DNA of 64,000 nucleotides from Oceanicella sp. SM1341 (GTDB lineage Bacteria; Pseudomonadota; Alphaproteobacteria; Rhodobacterales; Rhodobacteraceae): positions 124,001 to 188,000 of the forward strand of contig NZ_QRGC01000003.1 of assembly GCF_003448965.1 (NCBI RefSeq), in the 5' to 3' direction. The notes beneath the pieces were generated by a model. The model did not search any database. It was not told the DNA's origin and saw only the letters and a program-made list of their open reading frames with translations. Positions within the stretch are counted from its first letter, which is position 1. Each line of letters begins with the position of its first letter. Position numbers and translations under genes: made by a program. Below, one piece after another: positions 1 through 7,607 of this stretch.

Positions 1-1
1 G

Positions 2-484
2 TCCGACGTGACCCTCGCCGAGGCGAGCAATGCGCCGATCATCGGCTTCAACGTCCGCGCCAACGCCCCGGCCCGCGAGTCCGCGAACCAGAAGGGCGTC
101 GAGATCCGCTACTACTCGATCATCTACAACCTCGTGGATGACATCAAGGCAGCGGCCTCGGGCCTGCTCTCGCCGGAGGTGAAGGAAACCTTCATCGGCT
201 ACGCGGCGATCAAGCAGGTGTTCAAGGTGACGGGCGTCGGCAAGGTTGCCGGTTGCGAGGTCACCGAGGGCGTTGCCCGCCGCGACGCGGGCGTCCGCCT
301 GCTGCGCGACAACGTGGTGATCCACGAGGGCAAGTTGAAGACGCTGAAGCGCTTCAAGGACGAGGTCCGCGAGGTCCGGGCCGGCCAGGAATGCGGCATG
401 GCCTTCGAGAACTACGAGGACATCCGCGAAGGCGACGTCATCGAGATCTTCACCACCGAGGAGGTCGAGCGCACGCTCGACTGA
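2..484 (+). CDS. infB: Translation initiation factor IF-2, C-terminal part (partial)
   Basis: The reading frame is open from the window edge, so only the last 161 codons are present. IF-2 is the GTPase that places initiator fMet-tRNA on the 30S subunit. The visible part corresponds to domains III/IV: it contains the segment around 'IIGFNVRAN' and '[13 protein letters not shown]', followed by the C-terminal beta-barrel ending '[17 protein letters not shown]', which binds fMet-tRNA. The GTPase domain lies upstream of the window. A strong terminator follows 30 bases after the stop, so infB seems to end its transcription unit here rather than reading into rbfA. The family call is certain from the conserved C-terminus. 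Confidence 0.97.
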   Translation, partial: SDVTLAEASNAPIIGFNVRANAPARESANQKGVEIRYYSIIYNLVDDIKAAASGLLSPEVKETFIGYAAIKQVFKVTGVGKVAGCEVTEGVARRDAGVRLLRDNVVIHEGKLKTLKRFKDEVREVRAGQECGMAFENYEDIREGDVIEIFTTEEVERTLD

Positions 485-510
485 TCCGGGGCAGGATCGA
501 GACAATTCGA

Positions 511-539
511 AAAGGGCGCCGGCCACCGGCGCCCTTTTT
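511..539 (+). terminator. Rho-independent terminator of infB
   Basis: A perfect stem AAAGGGCGCCGG / CCGGCGCCCTTT closes on a short loop and ends in a run of T, 27 bases after the infB stop. The A-run on the left and T-run on the right would let it work in both directions. Confidence 0.9.
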
Positions 540-984
540 CCTTATTCCGGGTCCCCGCGCCGCCGCCCCGCCTCGCGGTGACATCCGGGCACCCTGCCTC
601 CCCGCGCGGAGGCAGCATGTTCGGCAGTCCGCCTATTGCCTGCAGGGCGCCGACCGCGAACCCGAGGCGGCCACCTCCCGACCTCGCAGCTTGCCGGAAG
701 CCGGGAGCACGAGCCCCCCCGAGGGCGGAAAGGCGGGACAGACGGCGCGCGTGATCCGGGCTTCAGCGCCGCCGCGAACATGTGCCAACCAGGGTGCGAG
801 CCCGTCACGCACCGCCCCGCGGGGAGGTGCGCCTGCCTCGGAGGGGGCTGAAGCCCCCGCCTCGGGAGGCGCGTCGGGCCCGTGCCGGGCCCTTCCGGCC
901 ACGTCACCGGCCGCGCCCGCCCCCGGCCGGAGCGTGGCGGGGCGGGCGGGTGGGCGACACGCTCCGGACGGGGGCGGGCGCGGC
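540..984. other. Gene-free region with GC-rich hairpins
   Basis: This 445-base gap lies between the infB terminator and the convergent OmpA-domain gene. Open frames here have no recognisable protein content. It holds several palindromes: GCCTCC/GGAGGC at 596-613, and a double-hairpin element at 843-892 (GGGGGCT/AGCCCCC, then GGGCCC/GGGCCC). The latter resembles the intergenic elements near 14.55, 15.3, 18.6 and 40.5 kb. Confidence 0.6.
843..892. repeat. GC-rich double-hairpin intergenic element (copy C)
   Basis: Hairpin 1 is GGGGGCT (843-849) with AGCCCCC (852-858). Hairpin 2 is GGGCCC (876-881) with GGGCCC (887-892). The order, a GGGGGC-type palindrome followed by a GGGCCC-type palindrome some 20 bases on, matches the copies at 14547-14632 and 15283-15368. 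This copy is the most diverged of those three, so membership is inferred from structure rather than close identity. Confidence 0.5.
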
Positions 985-2754
985 TCAGCGCTCGGTGAAT
1001 TTCAGCTCGATGCGGCGGTTGCGGGCCCTCGCCTCCGGCGTGGTGCCGGTGTCGATCGGCTGGTACTCCCCGAAGCCGTTGGCCGAGAGCCGGTCGGCGG
1101 GGATGCCCTCGTCGTCGATCAGGAAGCGCACCACGGAGAGGGCCCGGGCCTGGCTGAGCTCCCAGTTGTCGGCGTAGCGGCCGCCGCGCAGCGGGGTGTC
1201 GTCGGTGTGGCCGTCGACGCGCAGGATCCAGTCGATACCGTCCGGGATCTGCTGCGAGACGTCGCGGATCACCTCCGCCACCCGGGCGATCTGGGTCTTG
1301 CCGGCCTCGGAGAGATCGGCCGAGCCGGGCGGGAACAGGATCTCGGAGGAGAACACGAACCGGTCGCCGACGATCTCCACCCCCGGCCGGTCCTCGAGGA
1401 TCTCGCGGGTGCGGGCGAAGAACTCGGAGCGGGCGCGGCGCAGGTCCTTCGCTTCCGCCTCCAGCCGCTCGCGCTCGCGCGCCTCCAGCTCGGCGCGGCG
1501 GCGCTGCTCCTCGGCCACCTGGGCGAGGGCGGAGTTGAGCTGGGTGCCGAGGCTCTCGATCTGCACCTGCCGGTCGGAATCGCGCTCGGCGGCGGCGTCG
1601 AGCGTGGCCTGCAGGCTGGAGAGCTGGCGGCGCAGCTCCAGCGTCTGCTGGTTGAGCAGCGCGATGCGCTTCTGGTCCTCGCTCGCCGCGGCGCGCTGCC
1701 GGGCCAGCAATTCATTCGCCTTCGCCACCGCGGCGCGGCGCCGCTCCAGCTCGCTGCGGTCATCGGCGCGGGCGGTCTCGAGCTGGGTGCGCGCGGCATC
1801 GGCGGCGGCGAGCAGGGCCAGCGTCTCCTCCGCCTTCCTGCGCTGCTCCTCCAGCGCGAGGGTCATCGCGGTGAGCTCGGACTGCGAGTTCTCCAGCTTC
1901 TCGCGCAGCTCGCGCGCGGCGGCGGCCTCGGCGGCGGCGAGCTTCTCCTGGTCGGTGAGCTTCGCCTCCAGCCCGGAGACCTGCTCGGCGCTCTCCTCGC
2001 GGAACTGGTCGAGCAGCGCCTTTGCCTGGGCGGCCTCGGCCACGCGGGCCTGCTGCTCGGCGGTGAGCTGCTGGTCGAGCTCGGCGATGCGCGCCTCGCT
2101 CTGCTGCGCCTCCTCGCGCAGGCTCTCCACCAGCGCCTGCAGCGCCTCGCGCCGGGCGGCGGCGAGGCGGGCGGCCTCCTCCTGCGCGTCGATCTCCTCG
2201 CGCAGGTTGGCGAGGGCGAGCTGCAGCGCCTCCTTCTCGTCCACCTCGCGGGCGTTCTCGGCCTGCAGGGTGGTGATGGTGCCCTGCGCCTCGTCGAGCG
2301 CCGCCTGGCGCTGCGCCGTCTCGTCCCGCGCGGCGGCGAGGGCGGCGGTGAGGTCGCTCTTCTCGGAGAGCAGCCCCGCCACCTGCTCCTCGAAGCTCGC
2401 GATGCGGGCGGCCTGGTCGTCACGCTCGGCGGTGAGGCTGTCGATCATCAGCGCCTGCTGGCCGGCGAGCGTGCGGGTGGAGGCGAGGTCGGAGGAGAGC
2501 GTGTTCACCTGCCCCTGCAAATTCTCCGAGCGGGTGCGGGCGAGGCCGAGCGCCTGGGTGAGCTGGGCCACCTCGGAGCCGAGCTGGTCGAGCTTGCTCT
2601 CCTGCCCGGTGATGGTCTCGCGCAGGAAGAACTGCACGATCATGAACATCGAGAGCACGAACATCAGCACGAGCGTGAGCGCGGTCATCGCGTCCACGAA
2701 ACCGGGCCAGATGTTGGCCTCCGGTCTTCGCCCCGATCTGCGCGAGAGGGCCAT
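985..2754 (-). CDS. OmpA/MotB-like protein with very long coiled coil
   Basis: The product is 589 aa. An N-terminal transmembrane helix at about residues 22-44 follows 'WPGFVDAMTALT', where Asp21 sits just where MotB and ExbD carry their proton-binding aspartate. Residues of about 45-450 are an almost unbroken Glu/Ala/Leu/Arg-rich coiled coil. The last 130 residues are an OmpA-type peptidoglycan-binding domain, with 'VDGHTDDTPL', 'NWELSQARALSV' and 'LSANGFGEYQP'. It lies 3 bases downstream of the MotA/ExbB-like gene in the same direction, so the two probably form a stator-like complex of inner-membrane channel and wall anchor. No flagellar or Ton genes are nearby, so its task is unknown. A GTG or ATG further in is unlikely because the start shown keeps the whole helix. 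Confidence 0.85.
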   Translation of the reverse strand: MALSRRSGRRPEANIWPGFVDAMTALTLVLMFVLSMFMIVQFFLRETITGQESKLDQLGSEVAQLTQALGLARTRSENLQGQVNTLSSDLASTRTLAGQQALMIDSLTAERDDQAARIASFEEQVAGLLSEKSDLTAALAAARDETAQRQAALDEAQGTITTLQAENAREVDEKEALQLALANLREEIDAQEEAARLAAARREALQALVESLREEAQQSEARIAELDQQLTAEQQARVAEAAQAKALLDQFREESAEQVSGLEAKLTDQEKLAAAEAAAARELREKLENSQSELTAMTLALEEQRRKAEETLALLAAADAARTQLETARADDRSELERRRAAVAKANELLARQRAAASEDQKRIALLNQQTLELRRQLSSLQATLDAAAERDSDRQVQIESLGTQLNSALAQVAEEQRRRAELEARERERLEAEAKDLRRARSEFFARTREILEDRPGVEIVGDRFVFSSEILFPPGSADLSEAGKTQIARVAEVIRDVSQQIPDGIDWILRVDGHTDDTPLRGGRYADNWELSQARALSVVRFLIDDEGIPADRLSANGFGEYQPIDTGTTPEARARNRRIELKFTER

Positions 2755-2757
2755 GGC

Positions 2758-3981
2758 TCAGCGCCCCGCCGTCCCGGAGACGGCCTCGGAGATCGCCGCG
2801 CCGATGCCGCGCGGCAGCTGGGCGAAGCCGGAGCGGATCTCGGACAGCGAGTCCTGCCGGCCGGCGGACATCTCCTCGAGGATGCGCAGCAGCTGCACGT
2901 CGATGTTGCGCAGGCGCATGCGGGTCTCGGCGTCGACGTGCTCGCCGTCCTCCAGCCGCTGGGCGGTCATCGCCAGCATGCGCTCCTGCGAGGCGGCGAT
3001 GCGCTCCAGCGTGGCGGCGCGGGCCTCCTCGGCGGCGCGCTGCTCGGCCGAGGGGGTGGCCAGCGTCTCGCTCAGCCGGTCGAGCGAGGAGGCGAGGCGG
3101 GTGAGCCGGTCCTCGGTCTCGAAGCGGCGCTCCTCGCCGCGGGTGACCATCTCGCGCAGGCTCTCGATCTGCATCGCGGTCTGCTCGAGGATGCCGGCGA
3201 GAACGGTGCCGTCGAAGCCGCCATGCTCGCCGTCGCCGGTGGAGAGGCCGATGCGGGTGATGGAGGACAGCCACTCCTCCAGCTCGCGGTAGAAGCGGTT
3301 CTGCCCGTGGCCGGCGAAGAGCTCCAGCAGCCCCACCACCAGCGAGCCGGCGAGGCCGAGCAGCGAGCTGGAGAAGGCGGTGCCCATGCCGCCGAGCTGC
3401 TCCTCGAGCCCGCTCATCAGCCGGTCGAACACCGCCATGCCCTCCTCGCCCTCCTGCGGGGCGAGGTGGCGGATGGTGTCGACCACCGCCGGCACGGTGT
3501 TCGCGAGGCCCCAGAACGTGCCGAGCAGGCCGAGGAAGATCAGCAGGTTGATGATGTAGCGGGTGATGTCGCGCGCCTCGTCGAGCCGCGTGGCGACGGA
3601 ATCGAGGATCGAGCCGGTGGAGGCGGAGGTGAGCATCGAGCGCGAGCCCTTGCCGCGCAGCAGCGCGGAGAGCGAGGCCAGCAGCCGCGGGGTCTTGGTG
3701 AACTCGTGCCCCGGCCGGTCGAGCGCGAAACCCTCGATCCAGCTCACGGCGGAGGTGAGCTGGAACACCTGGAAGAAGCACGACAGCACGCCGATCACGA
3801 AGACCGCGGCGATGAAGCCGTTCAGCACCGGGTTCGACATCAGCACCCCGGCCACCGAGCCGTAGATGAACCACACGCCCACGGCCACGAGCGCGAGGAT
3901 CACCACCATCGCGAAGGTCTGGCGGATCGGCTGGGAGAAATGCGGGTCCGTGTCCCGATCCAGGATGATGCGTCGTGCCAT
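2758..3981 (-). CDS. MotA/TolQ/ExbB-family proton-channel-like membrane protein
   Basis: The product is 407 aa. Four hydrophobic helices are visible at about residues 22-45, 52-72, 142-163 and 201-223. The last two, 'YIINLLIFLGLLGTFWGLANTV' being helix 3 (quoted in part: LIFLGLLGTFWGLA), carry the small-residue pattern of MotA/TolQ/ExbB channels. The roughly 180-residue cytoplasmic tail is Glu/Arg-rich and probably coiled. The start at 3981 (MARRIILDRD) was chosen because the longer frame upstream is low-complexity GC-rich sequence overlapping the divergent gene's leader. It is co-transcribed with the OmpA-domain gene, only 3 bases apart. Rhodobacteraceae genomes often carry such a pair; its cargo or function is not known to me. 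Zorya defence pairs look similar, but no Zorya effector is present here. Confidence 0.82.
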   Translation of the reverse strand: MARRIILDRDTDPHFSQPIRQTFAMVVILALVAVGVWFIYGSVAGVLMSNPVLNGFIAAVFVIGVLSCFFQVFQLTSAVSWIEGFALDRPGHEFTKTPRLLASLSALLRGKGSRSMLTSASTGSILDSVATRLDEARDITRYIINLLIFLGLLGTFWGLANTVPAVVDTIRHLAPQEGEEGMAVFDRLMSGLEEQLGGMGTAFSSSLLGLAGSLVVGLLELFAGHGQNRFYRELEEWLSSITRIGLSTGDGEHGGFDGTVLAGILEQTAMQIESLREMVTRGEERRFETEDRLTRLASSLDRLSETLATPSAEQRAAEEARAATLERIAASQERMLAMTAQRLEDGEHVDAETRMRLRNIDVQLLRILEEMSAGRQDSLSEIRSGFAQLPRGIGAAISEAVSGTAGR

Positions 3982-4214
3982 TGGCTGCCCTGCTGCGCTC
4001 CGTCTGATGCGGATGGTACCGGTCTCGGACCTTAAAGGCCAAGCGTCCGAAAACCAACACACATATGCCGGCGAAGCACGGCGGGAGAGCGGGCGGGCGG
4101 GGCGCTCGCGCCCCGGTTGCGCCACCCCGGAGCGGCCGTGCCCGCGCGGCCTTGCACCCGGCGGCGTGCCCCGCAATAGTAGCGCGCATGTCACAGCATC
4201 CCCGGGGGGACCAA

Positions 4215-5318
4215 ATGCCAAGATCCGCCGGAGCGGCCCGCCGCCCCGCCCTGCGTCGCGCCCCTCCGGCCCTGTCGTCGGGGTCGCTGTCCGGCCGTCT
4301 CGCGGCCCTCGCCCTCGCCGCGCTGGCGGCAGGTGCCGGCGGCGCCTCGGCGCAGGAGGCCTGCGGGCCCTACGTGGTCCAGCGCGGCGACACGCTGCGC
4401 TCCATCACCCAGCGGGTCTACGGCCATGACCGCTACCTCACCCTGTTCGAGGCGAACCGCGACGTGCTGCCCTCGCCCAACGCCCTCGAAGTGGGCCAGG
4501 TGCTGCGCCTGCCCTGCGAGGACGGCTCCATGCCCCCCGAGGCCGCGATGCAGGCCGCCCGCCAGACCCTCGACCCCCCGGGCATCCGCCCGCGCGGGCC
4601 GGCGGAGGAGGAGGTGCGCTTCCTCACCGCCGGCGGCATGCCGCCGCTGGTGGCCACCGGCCTGCCGGGCCGCGGCCTGCTGCCCGAGCTCGTCCGCCGG
4701 GTGATGAGCGCCGCCGCCCCCGGCCAGCAGTTCCGCATCGACGAGGTGCGCGACGGCGATGCCCAGCTCTCGCTGCTGCTGCCCATGGGCGCCTTCGACC
4801 TCGGCTTTCCCTGGGTGCAGCCCGAGTGCCCGGCCCGGCTCAGCGCCCCGCGCGAGGTGCAGCGCCTGTGCGAGGACTACGCCTTCTCCGAGCCGCTGAT
4901 GACGCTGGACCTGGTGTTCTACGGCCCCGCCGACCTGCCGCGCGACCTCGAGGGCGTGCGGATCTGCCTGCCGCCCGACTACGTGGGCCCGGACCCGATC
5001 GCCACCGGCCTGCTGCCGCGCGGCGCCGACCTGGTGCGCGACGTCGCCCTCGCCGACTGCCTGCGCCCCGGCCCGGACGCCGCCACGGCCGTGTTCACCA
5101 ACCGCGAGACCCTGGCCCAGCCGCCCGAGGGGCTGCGCGAGCTCTCCCGCCATTCGCGCAAGGCCGCCCTGGTGGCCGTGGCGCCGAAGGCGAACCCCGC
5201 CGCCATCGCCCGGCTGGAGGCCTTCTCCGAGGGCGTGCGGCAGGTGACCACCGAGGAGGACTGGCCCGGCATCGTGCGCGCCACGCTCTCGGACTGGAGG
5301 CGCGAACCCGCCCGCTGA
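4215..5318 (+). CDS. LysM domain fused to periplasmic binding-protein-like domain
   Basis: The product is 367 aa. A signal peptide of about 46 residues (hydrophobic LAALALAALAAGAGGASA) is followed by a LysM domain at about 52-98 ('YVVQRGDTLRSITQRVYG' to 'VGQVLRLPC'). From about residue 125 the pattern 'EEVRFLTAGGMPPLV...' to 'EDWPGIVRATLSDW' resembles small periplasmic solute-binding domains (SBP type 3), though no transporter genes are adjacent. LysM binds peptidoglycan or chitin-like glycans, so this may be a wall-tethered sensor or binder. The start at 4215 has a GGGGGGA ribosome site 5 bases upstream; ATG at 4188 is an alternative. It is divergent from the stator-like pair. The family assignment of the C-terminal domain is moderate. 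Confidence 0.75.
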   Translation: MPRSAGAARRPALRRAPPALSSGSLSGRLAALALAALAAGAGGASAQEACGPYVVQRGDTLRSITQRVYGHDRYLTLFEANRDVLPSPNALEVGQVLRLPCEDGSMPPEAAMQAARQTLDPPGIRPRGPAEEEVRFLTAGGMPPLVATGLPGRGLLPELVRRVMSAAAPGQQFRIDEVRDGDAQLSLLLPMGAFDLGFPWVQPECPARLSAPREVQRLCEDYAFSEPLMTLDLVFYGPADLPRDLEGVRICLPPDYVGPDPIATGLLPRGADLVRDVALADCLRPGPDAATAVFTNRETLAQPPEGLRELSRHSRKAALVAVAPKANPAAIARLEAFSEGVRQVTTEEDWPGIVRATLSDWRREPAR

Positions 5319-5471
5319 CCCCACCGCCGCGCAGTCCACCCGCCGCCCCGCGCGGCCGGAAGATTTGACCCCGCCCCGCGCCGCCCGACATTGAAGGGCG
5401 AGGGCGGGACGCACCCGACAGGCCGGCGCCGCATGAGGCCCCGGCCGCCCCCGAGGAAGGACACCGAACCC

Positions 5472-6917
5472 ATGAAACTCAAAGACCCCAGCCTGCTGGC
5501 CGAGAAATCCTACGTGAACGGCGCCTGGGTGGACGGCGACAGCGGCAAGACCTTCGCCGTGACCAACCCCTCCACCGGCGAGGTGATCGCGAACATGGCC
5601 GACCTCGGCCAGGCCGAGACCGCCCGCGCCATCGACGCCGCCTACGAGGCGCAGAAGGCCTGGGCGGCGATGCTCGCCTCCGAGCGCTCCGCCCTGATGA
5701 TGAAATGGTACGAGCTGATGGTGGAGAACGCCGACGATCTCGGCACCATCCTGTGCGCCGAGATGGGCAAGCCCTTCGCCGAGGCGCGCGGCGAGATCCT
5801 CTACGGCGCGAGCTTCATCCAGTGGTTCGCCGAGGAGGGCAAGCGTGTCTACGGCGACACGATCCCCGGTGCGAAGGCCGGCCAGCGCATCGTGGTGCTC
5901 AAGCAGCCGGTGGGCGTGGTGGCCTCGATCACTCCGTGGAACTTCCCCAACGCGATGATCGCGCGCAAGGTGGCCCCGGCGCTCGCCGTGGGCTGCACCA
6001 TGGTGGCCAAGCCCGCCAAGCTCACGCCGCTCTCCGCCACCGCCATGGCGGTGCTGGCCGAGCGCGCGGGCATCCCCAAGGGCGTGTTCTCGGTGGTCTG
6101 CGGCGCGTCCTCCTCCGCCATCGGCAACGAGATGTGCGCCAACGAGAAGGTGCGCAAGCTCACCTTCACCGGCTCCACCGAGGTGGGCCGGGAGCTGCTG
6201 AAGAACTGCGCGCATGACATCAAGAAGACCTCGATGGAGCTCGGCGGCAACGCGCCCTTCATCGTGTTCGACGATGCCGATCTCGATGCGGCGGTCACCG
6301 GCGCCATGGGCTCGAAGTTCCGCAACGCCGGCCAGACCTGCGTCTGCGCCAACCGCATCTACGTGCAGGCCGGTGTCTACGACGCCTTCACCGAGAAACT
6401 GGTGGCGGCGGTGAAGAAGCTCAACATCGGCGACGGTTTCGCCGAGGGCGTCACCACCGGCCCGCTGATCGACGGCAACGCCGTGGAGAAGGTGAAGGAG
6501 CATGTGGGCGACGCGGTGTCCAAGGGCGCGAAAGTGGCCTTCGGCGCCGAGGAGATGGGCGGCAACTTCTACCGCCCCACCGTGCTCACCGGTGTCACGA
6601 AGGAGATGAAGGTGGCGCGCGAGGAAACCTTCGGCCCCGTCGCGCCGCTGTTCCGTTTCGAGACCGAGGAAGAGGTGATCGCGGCGGCGAACGACACCGA
6701 GTTCGGCCTCGCCTGCTACTTCTACAGCCGTGACGTGGGCCGGGTCTGGCGCGTGGCGGAGGCGCTGGAATACGGCATCGTGGGCATCAACGACGGCCTG
6801 CCGTCGACCGCCGTGGCGCCCTTTGGCGGGGTGAAGCAGTCCGGCCTCGGCCGCGAGGGCTCCAAGTACGGGCTCGAGGACTTCCTCGAGATCAAGTACC
6901 TCTCCATGGGCATCTGA
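5472..6917 (+). CDS. gabD: Succinate-semialdehyde dehydrogenase (NAD(P)+)
   Basis: The product is 481 aa, the usual GabD length. It would oxidise succinate semialdehyde to succinate in the GABA shunt, in the cytoplasm. Visible aldehyde-dehydrogenase motifs are 'ITPWNFP' (153-159), the cofactor lysine K180 in 'TMVAKPAK', the general base E256 in 'MELGGNAPF', the catalytic C290 in 'RNAGQTCVCANR', and 'EETFGPVAPLF' near the C-terminus. The start has the ribosome site GAGGAAGG 12 bases upstream. No aminotransferase is adjacent, so the GABA link rests on homology. Two ureohydrolases and a glutamine synthetase-like ligase elsewhere in the window could feed GABA into this step. A different short-chain semialdehyde as substrate is possible. 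Confidence 0.88.
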   Translation: MKLKDPSLLAEKSYVNGAWVDGDSGKTFAVTNPSTGEVIANMADLGQAETARAIDAAYEAQKAWAAMLASERSALMMKWYELMVENADDLGTILCAEMGKPFAEARGEILYGASFIQWFAEEGKRVYGDTIPGAKAGQRIVVLKQPVGVVASITPWNFPNAMIARKVAPALAVGCTMVAKPAKLTPLSATAMAVLAERAGIPKGVFSVVCGASSSAIGNEMCANEKVRKLTFTGSTEVGRELLKNCAHDIKKTSMELGGNAPFIVFDDADLDAAVTGAMGSKFRNAGQTCVCANRIYVQAGVYDAFTEKLVAAVKKLNIGDGFAEGVTTGPLIDGNAVEKVKEHVGDAVSKGAKVAFGAEEMGGNFYRPTVLTGVTKEMKVAREETFGPVAPLFRFETEEEVIAAANDTEFGLACYFYSRDVGRVWRVAEALEYGIVGINDGLPSTAVAPFGGVKQSGLGREGSKYGLEDFLEIKYLSMGI

Positions 6918-6926
6918 GCCGAGCCT

Positions 6927-6961
6927 CCGGGGCGCGTGTGCGAGACGTGAACGCGCCCCGG
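6927..6961 (+). terminator. Hairpin after gabD
   Basis: A perfect 11-bp stem CCGGGGCGCGT (6927-6937) / ACGCGCCCCGG (6951-6961) sits 10 bases after the stop. There is no T-run, so it may be a Rho-assisted terminator or an mRNA-stabilising hairpin. Confidence 0.55.
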
Positions 6962-7029
6962 GGAACGCGGAGCCTCCGGCGGCGTTGTCCGGCTGCAGGA
7001 GCTGTTTCCTGCCGAAAGGAGTGCTCAGC

Positions 7030-7431
7030 ATGACAAGCATGACCGGCATGACGCAGGACGAACTCGACCGGAACGAGACCGTCACCCTCATTGCCTCCGA
7101 CAAGGTCGAAGGCACCCCCGTCTACAATGCCGAGGGCGAGAAGCTCGGCTCGGTCGACAAGCTGATGATCGACAAGCGCGGCGGCCGTGTCTCCTACGCG
7201 GTGATGGCCTTCGGCGGCTTCCTCGGCCTGGGCGAGAGCTACCACCCGCTGCCCTGGGACGTGCTCACCTACGACACCGAACTCGAGGGCTATGTCGTCG
7301 CCCTCACGCGCGAGCAGCTCGAGGGCGCCCCTCGCTACGCGCGCGGCGACGAGCCGGTCTGGTCGGACCGGGCCTACAAGCAGAGCATCCACGACTATTA
7401 CGGCTCGCCCCCGCGGGTGATGATGCTCTGA
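7030..7431 (+). CDS. PRC-barrel domain protein
   Basis: The product is 133 aa. The PRC-barrel fold spans about residues 20-90 ('LIASDKVEGTPVYNAEGEKLGSV' quoted in part: EGTPVYNAEGEKLGSVDKL, then 'VSYAVMAFGGFLGLGESYHPLPW'). Such single-domain proteins are common in alphaproteobacteria and relate to the PRC domains of photosynthetic reaction-centre H subunits and RimM. Here no photosynthesis or ribosome genes are near, and the function is unknown; a stress or envelope-associated scaffold role is often suggested. The start at 7030 has an AAGGAG ribosome site 8 bases upstream. Confidence 0.8.
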   Translation: MTSMTGMTQDELDRNETVTLIASDKVEGTPVYNAEGEKLGSVDKLMIDKRGGRVSYAVMAFGGFLGLGESYHPLPWDVLTYDTELEGYVVALTREQLEGAPRYARGDEPVWSDRAYKQSIHDYYGSPPRVMML

Positions 7432-7454
7432 CGCGATACAGCGCGATACAGCGC

Positions 7455-7473
7455 GGGGCGGGGCGGGGCGGGG
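7455..7473 (+). other. Perfect four-tract G-quadruplex motif
   Basis: Four runs of GGGG are separated by single C residues, directly downstream of the PRC-barrel gene and preceded by a tandem duplication of the 10-mer GCGATACAGC (7433-7452). In the transcript this could fold as a very stable parallel quadruplex and act as a 3' end or roadblock structure. Confidence 0.7.
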
Positions 7474-7505
7474 CAGCCCCACCGCCCCGCCCGCTCGTGC
7501 CCCCT

Positions 7506-7541
7506 GCCCGGGGGCGCTTTGCGTTTCAGGCGCCCCCGGGC
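7506..7541. terminator. Hairpin between convergent genes
   Basis: A perfect 12-bp stem GCCCGGGGGCGC (7506-7517) / GCGCCCCCGGGC (7530-7541) encloses a 12-base loop. It lies between the 3' ends of the PRC-barrel and metallo-hydrolase genes. It lacks a clear T-run on either side, so its role as terminator is likely but unproven. Confidence 0.55.
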
Positions 7542-7607
7542 AAGGGGCGCCTTCCTGCGCGTCGGGCGCGTGGGTCTCGCGCGCCCTGCACGGGCGCGCG
7601 CCGGGCG

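Noticed and set aside
985-3981. Zorya-like anti-phage system (ZorA/ZorB-like pair)
   Set aside because: The two proteins have MotA- and MotB-like layouts, but no helicase, nuclease or other Zorya effector gene is adjacent, and the coiled coil is in the MotB-like rather than the MotA-like partner.
253-4035. A single open frame of 1260 codons on the plus strand across the stator-like genes
   Set aside because: It is a shadow frame created by high GC at third positions. Its composition (Arg/Ala/Gly/Leu repeats) is not protein-like and it overlaps three well-supported genes.
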